Notes: a model not told the origin generated them from the sequence alone. 59,134 nt of DNA from an uncultured Mycoplasmatales bacterium (GCA_937936465.1 CALDDH010000001.1:1-59134), one strand, 5' to 3'; counted from the stretch's first letter, positions 6,417 to 15,032 are shown. Program-made: numbers and translations.

Positions 6417-8537
6417 ATGAATAGGATATTAAAAAGCTCGATAATTATAAATCTAATAATCTTTTCGATTATTGGATTTTTAACTTTTTCTTATTATCAA
6501 GGATACAGTATAATTAAAGAGGCACAAATAATTGATATTTACCAAGATCCAGAAAATGAAATAACAAATAAACAATACATTGAAATTTTAAAAACAGAAG
6601 CAAGTAATAGTAATATTGAATTAATTTATATGCATAAAACAATTGAAAATAATATTACAAACTTAAATTATTATACAACTAATAATTTAAATACATATAC
6701 AGACTATACAGAAAAATTAACAAAAAATAATTTAATGCCTTATCCAAGTGTTTTTACACAGTCAACAATCAATTTATTTGATGAAATAGATAAGTATACA
6801 TTATCAGAATTACAATTATATGTAGTTGGTGATGATGAAGATATTTATCAATTTACTCAAGAAATGAATAAGAATGGTTATAAGTGTGAACAAGTAATAT
6901 CTGATCAAATATATTTAGTTCCTCTTAAAACATTTAATATGAAAATGATAATATTTTTACTATTGTTAGTTACGTTTTTTATCTTTTTATTTTATCAAAT
7001 ATCTAAATCTAAAAAGATGATGTTAAGAAAATTAAATGGTTACTCATTAATGGATTCAATTAAAGAAGATTTAGTTAAATTTAATAACTTTTTATTTAAA
7101 ATTCTATTATTGATAATTATGTTAACAATAATCTTGTTTATTGGTGAAATAACCAATTATATATATTATTTACCTTTTTTATTAATTTTCAATATAAAAT
7201 TTTTCTTAGTAGTTAATTTGTTTTATATAATAACTTTATTAATTATTTATAATAATATATCAATTAAGTCTTTGAAAAATAATATTAGTAATAAAGGATT
7301 TAGTCTATTTATTCATTTATTTAAATTAGGCTTATTAATTATTTTAATTATTACAGTGTCTAAATTACCAAAAGAATTTCATAACTACGTTGTAACTAAA
7401 GATGAATACAAGCAAATTGAAGGAACTATTGACTATAGTTATTTAAACACTTATACAACAACTTTAGTTAGTGATCCACAAATTGAAGAAAAAATTTCTG
7501 AAAATATGAATGATCAAATGAAAAATTTATATTATTTAACCGTAGATGATTTAGAAGGAATACTTGGATACTTTCTGATACCTGAAAATGATGATGATGA
7601 TTTTGAAGATGTTCCACTTCAAGCAAAAATACCACATGGGGTCATAAATGCAAATTATTTAAGTTATAATCCGATTTATGATATCGATGGTAATAAAATA
7701 AATGTTGATCAATTACCAGATGATAAAATAACTTATTTAGTTCCTCAAAAATACCAAAGTGATCAAGATGTAGAAAATTATTTAATGATGAATTCTCAAA
7801 ATTATTGTGACAATCAATGTATAAATATTATTTATGTAGAAGACAATAGTCAATATCAATTAATTAGTGATGATTTAATTAAATTAAATGATAATCAATA
7901 TATAATTGATCCAATTGTATCTATTGTTAATCAAGATAGTGTTGAAGAAATTAATCAGTTTGGAGCATATGGAATAAATTTTTCAGCGTATATATCATCA
8001 CATTCATATATTGTGAAAACAAACCAAGAAAATCCATATGATATAGTTCAACCATATATGCAAGAAGCTGGTTTAGAAAAAACAATTATTGAAGCTCCGC
8101 TTATTACAAGCAGTAAATTAAATGATTTTATTTATACAAAAAAAGTATTGGTTAGTACAATTATGTTCATTTCAATTGCATTGGTTGGGATATTAATCAG
8201 TAGTTATTATTTAATTAAAACAACAATAAATATAAATTCTAAGAAATATAGTTTGAGTGTAATGTCAGGAGAAAAAACAAATAGAATTATTAAATTGGAA
8301 TATTTAAAATTGATTATTACTTATACGTTATTATTTATATTTGGTCTTTATTTAGAAACTTTAAGTAATCAAATTATTTTAGGTGGACAAGTCAAATTAG
8401 ATCAAATTAATGTTATTTCAAATATATCGATTATAATAATTGCCATTATAATTGTTATAGAAATTATATTATATTTATTGATTTTTAATAATGATATTAT
8501 TAAGCAATTAAATAAAAATATTAAAGGAGGTCGATGA
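6417..8537 (+). CDS. Bacteriocin-associated integral membrane protein (DUF1430 type)
   Basis: Product of 706 residues with an N-terminal membrane segment (about 8-28), a first extracytoplasmic region (30-175) and a membrane cluster (about 178-330). A second external domain of about 230 residues follows, containing the acidic patch NDDDDFEDVP. Three C-terminal spans (about 580-700) complete it. This FtsX/MacB-like layout is that of the membrane partner in lactococcin-972 export/immunity loci. It starts 16 bases after the bacteriocin gene, behind GGGGG, and its TGA overlaps the ATG of the ATPase gene. Whether it secretes the peptide, protects the host, or both is not settled by the sequence. 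Confidence 0.85.
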   Translation: MNRILKSSIIINLIIFSIIGFLTFSYYQGYSIIKEAQIIDIYQDPENEITNKQYIEILKTEASNSNIELIYMHKTIENNITNLNYYTTNNLNTYTDYTEKLTKNNLMPYPSVFTQSTINLFDEIDKYTLSELQLYVVGDDEDIYQFTQEMNKNGYKCEQVISDQIYLVPLKTFNMKMIIFLLLLVTFFIFLFYQISKSKKMMLRKLNGYSLMDSIKEDLVKFNNFLFKILLLIIMLTIILFIGEITNYIYYLPFLLIFNIKFFLVVNLFYIITLLIIYNNISIKSLKNNISNKGFSLFIHLFKLGLLIILIITVSKLPKEFHNYVVTKDEYKQIEGTIDYSYLNTYTTTLVSDPQIEEKISENMNDQMKNLYYLTVDDLEGILGYFLIPENDDDDFEDVPLQAKIPHGVINANYLSYNPIYDIDGNKINVDQLPDDKITYLVPQKYQSDQDVENYLMMNSQNYCDNQCINIIYVEDNSQYQLISDDLIKLNDNQYIIDPIVSIVNQDSVEEINQFGAYGINFSAYISSHSYIVKTNQENPYDIVQPYMQEAGLEKTIIEAPLITSSKLNDFIYTKKVLVSTIMFISIALVGILISSYYLIKTTININSKKYSLSVMSGEKTNRIIKLEYLKLIITYTLLFIFGLYLETLSNQIILGGQVKLDQINVISNISIIIIAIIIVIEIILYLLIFNNDIIKQLNKNIKGGR

Positions 8538-9166
8538 TGATTAGACTTGAAAACATCTCAAAATCATTTGGAAATATAAATGTATTAAATGAGGTTAATA
8601 TAAAAATTAATGATGGTGAGTTTTACTTAATTAAAGGAGAAAGTGGTAAAGGTAAAAGTACTATTTTAAATATTATTGGAATGCTTGAACAACAAACTGA
8701 TGGTAATTTAATAATTGATGGGAATAAAAATCCAAAAATTAATAAAAAGAATGGAAGAGTTTTATTGCAAGAAAAAATATCATATTTATTTCAAAATTAT
8801 GGACTAGTAGATAATGAAACAATTGAACAAAATTTAAATATGGCTTTGAAATTTAAAAAAATAAGTAAAAAAAATAAGCAGATTAAAATTGAAAAAGTTC
8901 TTAGTGAAGTTAATTTAGATAAAGAATTAAACACTAAAATTTATTCTTTAAGTGGAGGAGAACAACAACGTGTTGCTATTGCTAAAGTTTTACTCAAGGA
9001 AAGTCAAATAATTTTATGTGATGAACCAACTGGATCACTTGATGCAAATAATAGAGATGATGTTATTAAAATATTATTAAAGTTAAAAGAATCAAAAAAA
9101 ACTATTGTTATTGTATCACATGATCCATTGATGGAGCAATATGCAGATCAAATATATAGTTTATAA
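8534..9166 (+). CDS. ABC transporter ATPase of the lactococcin 972 export/immunity group
   Basis: Cytosolic ATPase of 210 residues with Walker A GESGKGKST, Q-loop YLFQNYGLV, signature LSGGEQQRVAIAK, Walker B IILCDEPTGSLD and switch His in VSHD. All catalytic elements are intact. The gene overlaps the membrane protein by four bases (ATGA), implying translational coupling, with AAAGGAGG just upstream. It is short, as usual for this group and for the MacB/LolD class, and powers the preceding membrane protein. Confidence 0.92.
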   Translation: MMIRLENISKSFGNINVLNEVNIKINDGEFYLIKGESGKGKSTILNIIGMLEQQTDGNLIIDGNKNPKINKKNGRVLLQEKISYLFQNYGLVDNETIEQNLNMALKFKKISKKNKQIKIEKVLSEVNLDKELNTKIYSLSGGEQQRVAIAKVLLKESQIILCDEPTGSLDANNRDDVIKILLKLKESKKTIVIVSHDPLMEQYADQIYSL

Positions 9167-9239
9167 TGATTTTTTTAAAATAAAATAAATTTTTAAAAAC
9201 TTAAAGAAGAAAATAATTAAATATTAAATTAAAAGAATT

Positions 9240-9267
9240 AGAAAGTGTAAATTGTACTTTCTTTTTT
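9240..9267 (+). terminator. Terminator of the bacteriocin cassette
   Basis: Stem AGAAAGT/ACTTTCT (9240-9246 with 9256-9262), nine-base loop, then six T. It closes the three-gene transcript. Confidence 0.75.
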
Positions 9268-9506
9268 CAATGATCTGGAATATTTACTAAAAATGGATAA
9301 AATAAATAAGGATAAATTATAAGTTATCCACAAGCTCAAATTTATAATCAAAGTCATCCTGAATATAAAGATGATCAAGCAGAAGTTATAACGGAAGATT
9401 ATTTATCAACTGCAAATCTATTGCCATTTAATGAAACATTAATAAGAAATGAAAATTGTATTGAAGAATGTTATAATGTAGTTATTATCATTTGAAGGGA
9501 GATAAA
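9268..9506. other. Gene debris and promoter between the bacteriocin cassette and the small membrane gene
   Basis: From about 9313 one frame encodes about 58 residues without a start codon: YPQAQIYNQSHPEYKDDQ..., then EDYLSTANLLPFNETLIRNENC, ending at a TGA. This reads like an internal piece of an extracytoplasmic protein; family not recognised. A perfect DnaA box TTATCCACA is at 9324-9332 but isolated. An extended -10 TG-T-TATAAT at 9469-9477 serves the next gene. Confidence 0.5.
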
Positions 9507-9689
9507 ATGAAAAAAAAGATTAAAATTGTTAGCATTATAATTATCGTAATACTAATACTTTTATTGATTACTAAGTTATTTATTAATTTTCAGACATCAA
9601 ATGAATATAAAGTCAATGAAGAGGACAATGTAACATATGGTGAGCAAAATGCATATTTCTTTTCTAAAGCTGAAATATTAGATAGATAA
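9507..9689 (+). CDS. Small single-pass membrane protein, unknown
   Basis: Product of 60 residues: MKKKIKIVS, a membrane segment of about 20 Ile/Leu/Val residues, then a short external tail NVTYGEQNAYFFSKAEILDR. ATG 9507 is chosen over TTG 9492 because GGGAG lies seven bases before it. It has its own extended -10 at 9469 and ends 12 bases before the fructokinase gene. The tail is so short that this may be the 5' remnant of a larger surface-protein gene, or a small regulatory membrane peptide. No function assigned. Confidence 0.55.
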   Translation: MKKKIKIVSIIIIVILILLLITKLFINFQTSNEYKVNEEDNVTYGEQNAYFFSKAEILDR

Positions 9690-9701
9690 TAAGGTGAAAT
9701 A

Positions 9702-10640
9702 ATGAAAAAGGTATTATGCCCTGGAGAGGCTCTAATAGATTTAGTATCAGATGATTCTCATGCTAATTTATCTAAAACAGAAAAATTTATTAAAAAAGCT
9801 GGAGGTGCTCCGGCTAATTCAGCTTGTGCGATGAGTAAATTCGGAGTAAAGTCATACTTTTTAGGAGCAGTAGGAAGTGATCCTTTTGGACACTACTTAA
9901 TACAAGAAATGAAAAAATATAATATAGAAACTGATTATGTATATAAATCTAACAAACCTACTACATTAGCTTTTGTTGCTTTAAGTTCTGATGGAGAAAG
10001 AGACTTTGAATTTGTAAGAGGATCAGATCAGGATATTGAAATAGAAGATTATAATCAATTTGCTGATTTTTCATGTTTTCATTTTGCTTCAGCTACAGCT
10101 TTTTTAGGTGGTAAATTAGAAGTAGTATATAATCAGCTACTTGAATATGCAGTTGATAATCAAAAGTATATAACATTTGATGCCAATTATCGTGATGCTC
10201 TATTTGGCGATAAAAAAGAGATGTTTATAGAAAAATGTCAAAAGTTTATTTCTAAAAGTAATTTAGTTAAATTAAGTGAAGAAGAAGCTCGCTTGATTTC
10301 TGGTAAAAATGATTTAAGTGAAGCTGGGTTATTTATTAAATCTTTAGGATGTGAACATTTAGTAATAACTTTAGGTAAAAAAGGAACATTATATTTTTAT
10401 CAGGATAAAGAATATTCAATACTAACACAAGAAGTTAAAATGGTCGATGCAACTGGAGCAGGAGATGCATACATTGGCTCTTTAATAGCACAAATAATAA
10501 ATGAAGAAAAGATTGATCATCATAAAATGATGAACTTTATAAAGATATCATCAAAAGTTGGGGCTATAACCACACAAAAGAAAGGGGCTTTGTCATCAAT
10601 ACCAAAAATGGAAGAAGTATTGAATAACAATCAAATTTAG
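9702..10640 (+). CDS. scrK: Fructokinase, PfkB/ribokinase family
   Basis: Cytosolic ATP-dependent sugar kinase of 312 residues, most like the fructokinases that make fructose 6-phosphate. The N-terminus has PGEALIDL and KKAGGAPANSACAMSKFG, the sugar-binding motif of PfkB kinases. The C-terminal signature DATGAGDAYIGSL carries the catalytic Asp and anion hole. VITLGKKGTLYF forms the typical strand before it. AAGGTG precedes the ATG. No sucrose hydrolase or sucrose PTS is visible nearby, so the free fructose source is unknown; another PfkB sugar kinase specificity is possible. Confidence 0.85.
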   Translation: MKKVLCPGEALIDLVSDDSHANLSKTEKFIKKAGGAPANSACAMSKFGVKSYFLGAVGSDPFGHYLIQEMKKYNIETDYVYKSNKPTTLAFVALSSDGERDFEFVRGSDQDIEIEDYNQFADFSCFHFASATAFLGGKLEVVYNQLLEYAVDNQKYITFDANYRDALFGDKKEMFIEKCQKFISKSNLVKLSEEEARLISGKNDLSEAGLFIKSLGCEHLVITLGKKGTLYFYQDKEYSILTQEVKMVDATGAGDAYIGSLIAQIINEEKIDHHKMMNFIKISSKVGAITTQKKGALSSIPKMEEVLNNNQI

Positions 10641-10684
10641 TTAACAATCACACTAAAAGTTTACATACACTTTTCTGTTATATG

Positions 10685-10693
10685 TGATATAAT
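10685..10693 (+). promoter_or_regulatory. Extended -10 of the nitroreductase gene
   Basis: TG-A-TATAAT at 10685-10693, about 17 bases before GAAGGAG. No good -35 at 16-18 bases; the extended -10 probably compensates. Confidence 0.6.
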
Positions 10694-10721
10694 TACATAA
10701 GAGTAAAAAGAAGGAGAAACT

Positions 10722-11324
10722 ATGAATGTAAAAGATGCAATTGAACTACGTTATTCAACAAGGTATTTAGACCCAGTAAAGAAAATATCTGATCAAGATA
10801 TTAATACAATTATTGATGCAGCGAGAAGGGCTCCAAATGGATTAGCATTAGAAGCTTGGAAATTTTATGTTATAGATGGTAATAAAGAAGAACTTGCAAA
10901 AGCAGCTTATAACCAAAAGCATGTTTTAGATAGCTCACATGTTATAGCTTTAGTTGCTTATAAGGATCATTATATTCAAAATAACCCAGAGTTAATAACT
11001 GAAAGATTAGATATGATGGGGTTAGATGAAGAGAAGAAATTACAATATAAAGATCGAATATTTAATCATATGAATATTAATGAATATGCTAATTCACAAA
11101 ATCATATAGCAGCTGGATATATTGCTCTTCAAGCTACTGAACTTGGAATTGGAAGCGTAATAGCAGGTGGAATTGACCGTGATGCTATAGCTAATGTTCT
11201 TGGTTTAAATACAGATGATTTAGGAGTTACATTATTAGTATCACTTGGATATTCATTAGATGAAAAACCTAAAAAAAGAAAAAATCGTGATATAAATACT
11301 GTTGTTCAAAAAGTTACATTATAA
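10722..11324 (+). CDS. Nitroreductase-family FMN oxidoreductase (NfsB-like)
   Basis: FMN flavoprotein of 200 residues that reduces nitro compounds, quinones or similar acceptors with NAD(P)H. Family features are the N-terminal RYSTRYLDP, which binds the FMN phosphate, and AARRAPNGLALEAWKFYVI. The helix QNHIAAGYIALQATELGIGS precedes the Gly-rich FMN loop, and LLVSLGYSLDEKPKKRKN is the usual C-terminus. It is a monocistronic unit with its own promoter and terminator. The true substrate cannot be told from sequence. Confidence 0.9.
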   Translation: MNVKDAIELRYSTRYLDPVKKISDQDINTIIDAARRAPNGLALEAWKFYVIDGNKEELAKAAYNQKHVLDSSHVIALVAYKDHYIQNNPELITERLDMMGLDEEKKLQYKDRIFNHMNINEYANSQNHIAAGYIALQATELGIGSVIAGGIDRDAIANVLGLNTDDLGVTLLVSLGYSLDEKPKKRKNRDINTVVQKVTL

Positions 11325-11358
11325 TATATATCTAATTTTTAGATTAAATTTAAAGGAT

Positions 11359-11390
11359 AATCAAATTAATTGATTTTCTTTTTATTTTTT
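11359..11390 (+). terminator. Terminator after the nitroreductase gene
   Basis: AATCAA/TTGATT stem with loop ATTAA followed by a long T-rich tract interrupted by single C and A. AT-only stem, so moderate strength. Confidence 0.6.
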
Positions 11391-11506
11391 TAAACAATTA
11401 AAAATGTAAAAAACTGATTTTTTTAATTTAAAGTGTTAATATATAATATATATAAATTTACAATAAACTAAGATGATTTAAAATAAAATTAATTAAAAGG
11501 AGAATG

Positions 11507-11677
11507 ATGGCAGGATTAATTAGAAAAGTAGCAATTGCTAAAAAAGTAAAAAATAATGATGAGGTTAGTGCTGTTGATGGTTTAGTTGCTAATAGATTAC
11601 TTAAGAATTCAAAAGGAAAAGGACCTGTTAGAAAAGTAGCTAGATATAAAGCTGCAACAGGAAGACTAAATAAATAA
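11507..11677 (+). CDS. Small basic protein, 56 residues, unknown
   Basis: Short gene with good translation signals: AAAAGGAG, then ATGATG; the second ATG (11507) gives the better spacing. The product is strongly basic (13 Lys/Arg against 2 acidic residues): MAGLIRKVAIAKKVKNNDE then RLLKNSKGKGPVRKVARYKA. It begins with an amphipathic helix and has a Gly-Lys turn. It has its own upstream A/T-rich promoter region and a dedicated terminator, so it is probably expressed. A nucleic-acid or ribosome-associated role, or a membrane-active peptide, is possible; I recognise no family. Confidence 0.65.
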   Translation: MAGLIRKVAIAKKVKNNDEVSAVDGLVANRLLKNSKGKGPVRKVARYKAATGRLNK

Positions 11678-11710
11678 ATTTTAATTAAATTATTACTAAA
11701 TAATTTTAGA

Positions 11711-11735
11711 AAGAAGCTTTTTAAGTTTCTTTTTT
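11711..11735 (+). terminator. Terminator of the small basic protein gene
   Basis: AAGAA-g-CTT / AAG-t-TTCTT stem with a TTT loop and following T tract. Confidence 0.65.
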
Positions 11736-11869
11736 ATTTGTTTTAATTAAAAGATATTTATATATTAAAATTTTTGTTATAATATAAGTTAATTACTTTT
11801 AAATTTGAAAGATAATATAATAATCATTTGGACTAAAAGAAATAGACTATAAATATTTGGAAGGTAAAT

Positions 11870-13153
11870 ATGTATGATCAATATAAGATATATAAAAAGA
11901 TAATTTGCATTGATATTAAATCATTCTTTGCCTCAGTAGAAGCAAATGAACGTGGCCTTAATATTTTTAAAGATTTCCTTGTTGTGGCTGATGAATCAAG
12001 AGGAGATAATGCAATTACTTTAGCAATTACACCAGCACTTAAAAAGTATGGTGTAAAATCAAGAGGTAGGATGTTTGAAATACCTAAAAAAATTAAAGAA
12101 AAAACAATTATTGCCAAGCCGCAAATGAATAAATATATTGAAGCTTCAAGTATGATGTATAATTTTTATTTGAATTATTTTTCAAAAGATGATATTTTAG
12201 TTTATTCAATTGATGAAGTTTTTATTGATGTGACAAATTATCTAAGTTTATATAAAACAACTACGTTTAAATTATCACGTGCTTTGCAAAAAAAAGTTTT
12301 AGAGCTTTTCAATATTCATATATGCATTGGGATAGGTCAAAATATGCTGATGTCAAAAATTGCTTTAGATATTGAAAGTAAAAAAACTAAGTATCAAATT
12401 GCAGAGTGGAGTTATCAAACGTATATTCAAAAATTAACACAAGTAAAACAATTTACAGATTTTTGGGGAATAGGTAAAGCAACAGCTAAGCGATTAAATA
12501 AAATAGGTGTCTACTCAATGATCGAGTTACAACAAACAAGTTTAGAAATATTATATAAAGAATTTGGTCAATCTGGTATTGAGTTATCTTTTCATGCAAA
12601 TGGGGTTGATCCATCAATCCTTCAAGAAAAGGATAAAGTGATCAGACAATCAAAAAGTATTGGGCATAGCCAAGTTTTATTTCGTGATTATGATTCAATT
12701 GAAATCAAGACTATATTGTCAGAGATGTTATTAGAAGTTATTTTGAAAATGAGAAGTTTAGATTTAGTTGCTAATGGGTTATCATTAAGTATTGGAGAAA
12801 GTAAAACATCTTACATTAAAGGTTTTGCAACTAGGAAAAAAATAATTGGAAATCATTCGTCTTATCATATGTTAAGTAAATTCATGATCGAAATGTTTGA
12901 TCAAAACATTGGATTTGGAATTAAAATTAGAAATGTTAGTATTACATTATTTAATTTATCAAAAGCACAAGAACAAACTTACGAGCAACTTGATTTATTT
13001 AATGATAAACCTAATTATAATTACCAATTAGAAGATAGTATATTGAAATTAAAAAATAAATATGGAAAAAATAAAGTGCTATTAGGTAGCTCGCTGAAAG
13101 ATGAAAGTAATCAAGTTAGAAGAAATGGAACTATAGGAGGTCATAATGCATGA
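11870..13153 (+). CDS. Y-family DNA polymerase, UmuC/UvrX type
   Basis: Translesion DNA polymerase of 427 residues. The palm begins with CIDIKSFFASVEANERG, which carries the first catalytic Asp and the steric-gate Phe region. Next come VVADESRGDNAITLAITPA, then YSIDEVFIDVT with the DE pair, and KIALDIESKK. A helix-hairpin-helix FWGIGKATAKRLNKIGV comes next, followed by the little-finger domain. It belongs to the plasmid/phage/UvrX-type branch that travels with a YolD-like partner, which here follows with an eight-base overlap. ATG 11870 follows GGAAGG. No LexA-type operator was recognised upstream. Confidence 0.92.
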   Translation: MYDQYKIYKKIICIDIKSFFASVEANERGLNIFKDFLVVADESRGDNAITLAITPALKKYGVKSRGRMFEIPKKIKEKTIIAKPQMNKYIEASSMMYNFYLNYFSKDDILVYSIDEVFIDVTNYLSLYKTTTFKLSRALQKKVLELFNIHICIGIGQNMLMSKIALDIESKKTKYQIAEWSYQTYIQKLTQVKQFTDFWGIGKATAKRLNKIGVYSMIELQQTSLEILYKEFGQSGIELSFHANGVDPSILQEKDKVIRQSKSIGHSQVLFRDYDSIEIKTILSEMLLEVILKMRSLDLVANGLSLSIGESKTSYIKGFATRKKIIGNHSSYHMLSKFMIEMFDQNIGFGIKIRNVSITLFNLSKAQEQTYEQLDLFNDKPNYNYQLEDSILKLKNKYGKNKVLLGSSLKDESNQVRRNGTIGGHNA

Positions 13154-13505
13154 AAATGAATTGTTTTTATTAAATAAGAAGCTACAACCAAAGGGCGTTG
13201 TAAAATGGTCTCCATTTGATGCATTAGATCGATTTAATAAAAGTATTAAAGAATATGATGAAAGTCTTAGTAATACTGATATGATTACATTATCAGATGA
13301 AAAAGCTCAAGAGATAAATCTTGTTTTAAGTAATATTAAATCTGACCAAATATATGAAATAAAATACTATAATAATTCATCATATATAACAATTGATAGT
13401 CATATTAAAAAAATTGAAAATAATCAATTGTTTTGTAATAATGATTTAATAATTAAATTTGATTTATTATATTCAATTAGAAATAAAAATGAATATAATC
13501 AATAA
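13146..13505 (+). CDS. YolD-like protein
   Basis: Product of 119 residues with the YolD-family start KGVVKWSPFDALDRF and a following beta-rich half (IYEIKYYNNSSYITIDSHIK). YolD proteins are found next to UvrX/UmuC-like polymerases and are thought to act with them, possibly as a UmuD substitute; their mechanism is not established. It overlaps the polymerase gene by eight bases, with AGGAGG inside the polymerase end, so the two are translationally coupled. Confidence 0.85.
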   Translation: MHENELFLLNKKLQPKGVVKWSPFDALDRFNKSIKEYDESLSNTDMITLSDEKAQEINLVLSNIKSDQIYEIKYYNNSSYITIDSHIKKIENNQLFCNNDLIIKFDLLYSIRNKNEYNQ

Positions 13506-13551
13506 ATTATTTTAAATATATTAGTAAATTATTATGTAAGCAATTTAAATG

Positions 13552-13572
13552 TTGTATAATATATATGTACAA
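13552..13572 (+). promoter_or_regulatory. Promoter and inverted repeat before dps
   Basis: TTGTATAATATATATGTACA(A) has TTGTA/TACAA arms around the TATAAT -10 (13555-13560). It resembles the tag/manA palindrome in sequence but is two bases longer. Given the Dps neighbour, a PerR/Fur-type peroxide or metal regulator is a plausible ligand. Confidence 0.45.
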
Positions 13573-13599
13573 TAAAAAAAGATACATAAAGGAGATATA

Positions 13600-14004
13600 A
13601 TGGATAAATTATTAGCTAATTTAAATATTATGTATACAAAGATTCATAATTTTCATTATAATATAATTGGAGTAAATGCGCTTGCTTTTCATGTTCAACT
13701 TGAGGGTGAATATGATTTTATGCATGAAACAATTGATTTGATAGCTGAGAGGATGAAAGCAATTGATCATTATCCAAAGGCATCATTAAAAGAATATTTA
13801 CAATTATCAACAATTAAAGAAGTTGAGTCAAAGGATTATAAATCAACAGTTGTTTTACCGATTTTAATTGAAGATTATAATGAATTAATTAATAATATTG
13901 AAGAAATACGTAGAACTGCAGATGGTGTAACTTGCTCTGTATTAGATGGTATTCAAGAAAACTTAGAAAAGAAATTATGGTTATTTAAAATAGCAAGCAA
14001 GTAA
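13600..14004 (+). CDS. dps: Dps-family ferritin-like protein
   Basis: Iron-storing, DNA-protecting mini-ferritin of 134 residues, slightly short for the family (usually 145-170). Intersubunit ferroxidase ligands are readable: His19 in HNFHYN, His31 in AFHVQLEGEYDFMHE, Asp46 and Glu50 in ETIDLIAERM. Dps usually has Trp after the first His; here it is Tyr. There is no Lys-rich DNA-binding tail. The upstream inverted repeat overlapping the promoter suggests oxidative or metal control. Confidence 0.9.
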   Translation: MDKLLANLNIMYTKIHNFHYNIIGVNALAFHVQLEGEYDFMHETIDLIAERMKAIDHYPKASLKEYLQLSTIKEVESKDYKSTVVLPILIEDYNELINNIEEIRRTADGVTCSVLDGIQENLEKKLWLFKIASK

Positions 14005-14032
14005 AATAATTTAAGTTTTCAATAAAAATAAG

Positions 14033-14056
14033 TCTCTGATTTTTCAGAGATTTTTT
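14033..14056 (+). terminator. Terminator of dps
   Basis: Perfect 7-pair stem TCTCTGA/TCAGAGA, loop TTTT, then six T. Confidence 0.9.
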
Positions 14057-14069
14057 AATGAGGAAAAAG

Positions 14070-14327
14070 ATGAAGTTAATAATAGATTATTTAATAATAA
14101 TTAATATATTAGTTTTCTTAACTTATGCAGTAGATAAAAGAAGAGCTAAAACGAATAAGTTTAGGATACATGAAAATAAAATATATACTTTAATATTCTT
14201 AGGTGGATCAATTGGTAGTTTATTAGCTATTAATGTATTTAATCATAAAAAAAGAAAAAAAAGCTTTAAAATAATATCATGGATAAGTCTTATTATATGG
14301 TTATTTATAATTTTTTATATCAAATAA
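14070..14327 (+). CDS. DUF1294 small membrane protein
   Basis: Product of 85 residues with about three membrane segments and the family pattern: YAVDKRRAKTNKFRIHE near the first span, LGGSIGSLLAINVFNHKKRKKSF after the second, and a hydrophobic end. ATG 14070 is preferred to ATG 14058 because AGGA lies just before it, while the first ATG abuts the dps terminator. No own promoter is obvious, so expression may depend on read-through. DUF1294 has no established function. Confidence 0.85.
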   Translation: MKLIIDYLIIINILVFLTYAVDKRRAKTNKFRIHENKIYTLIFLGGSIGSLLAINVFNHKKRKKSFKIISWISLIIWLFIIFYIK

Positions 14328-14351
14328 TTTTCAAAAAACTATTTAAAAAAC

Positions 14352-14379
14352 TTGCAATTTATTAAATCTTTGATATAAT
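14352..14379 (+). promoter_or_regulatory. tRNA-Gly promoter
   Basis: TTGCAA (14352-14357), 16-base spacer, TG-A-TATAAT (14371-14379); about 20 bases to the mature tRNA. Confidence 0.75.
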
Positions 14380-14399
14380 ATTTATGTTGTTAAATAACT

Positions 14400-14473
14400 G
14401 CGGGTGTCGTATAATGGTATTACCTCAGCCTTCCAAGCTGATGACGTGGGTCCGATTCCCATCACCCGCTCCA
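14400..14473 (+). tRNA. tRNA-Gly (UCC), CCA encoded
   Basis: Acceptor GCGGGTG pairs with CACCCGC. The anticodon loop CTTCCAA gives UCC, T loop TCCGATT is slightly unusual at its first position, and CCA is encoded. Confidence 0.95.
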
Positions 14474-14493
14474 ATAATTAAATATTATTACTA

Positions 14494-14570
14494 GTTTTCA
14501 ATAAAAAATATTTTTATTAAAGATTATGTAAATAAAGCATCCAATTATGGGTGTTTTTTTATTGGAAAAC
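14494..14570 (+). repeat. Nested inverted repeats with terminator downstream of tRNA-Gly
   Basis: Outer arms GTTTTCAATAAAAAA (14494-14508) and TTTTTTATTGGAAAAC (14555-14570) are complementary with one extra G. Inside, GCATCC/GGGTGT (around 14537-14553) followed by seven T is an intrinsic terminator. The outer pair makes it a longer structure than the tRNA terminator needs. Confidence 0.65.
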
Positions 14571-14709
14571 ATTTATAAACTTGATCTTGTAACTAATATT
14601 ATTTATTTAAGAGTAAAGTGTTTTAAAAATTTAATAATTGATATCTTTTTCTTATCCATGTTCAATAGTAGATGTGTTATAATAGATATGATAAATAATG
14701 GAGACTAAA

Positions 14710-15015
14710 ATGACTGAAAAAAAATATAGTAAAAACATATTGATTATTTTTAAACCAATTATAAATAATTATAAATTAATTATTCTAATCCTTTCTCAAA
14801 TTTATATTATATATTATACGATTCAAGCAATATTTAATACATTTTATATTGTAAGTAATTATGAGTTGTTGAATGTCAGTGGTAATCTAATTAACACAAT
14901 ATTTATTTTAATTAGTAATTTATTAATTATTTCCTTAACAGTTTTAGGTTTAATTAAATTTAGAAATTTAAGTTTAGTAGTTTTAATACTATTAATAATC
15001 CAATTAGTTTATTGA
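14710..15015 (+). CDS. Small membrane protein, unknown
   Basis: Product of 101 residues with about three hydrophobic helices (LIILILSQIYIIYY, FILISNLLIISLTVLG and LVVLILLIIQ) and a basic N-terminus TEKKYSKN. ATG 14710 is preferred over ATG 14698 because GGAG at 14700-14703 is correctly spaced. An extended -10 TG-T-TATAAT (14675-14683) drives it. It ends 17 bases before obg and likely shares its transcript. No family recognised. Confidence 0.65.
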   Translation: MTEKKYSKNILIIFKPIINNYKLIILILSQIYIIYYTIQAIFNTFYIVSNYELLNVSGNLINTIFILISNLLIISLTVLGLIKFRNLSLVVLILLIIQLVY

Positions 15016-15032
15016 TAGAAAGAAAGGATATA

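Noticed and set aside
9324-9332. Perfect DnaA box TTATCCACA as part of a replication origin
   Set aside because: Single box in gene debris; other perfect boxes at 44000-44008 and 53340-53348 lie in coding sequence. No cluster, no dnaA or dnaN nearby.
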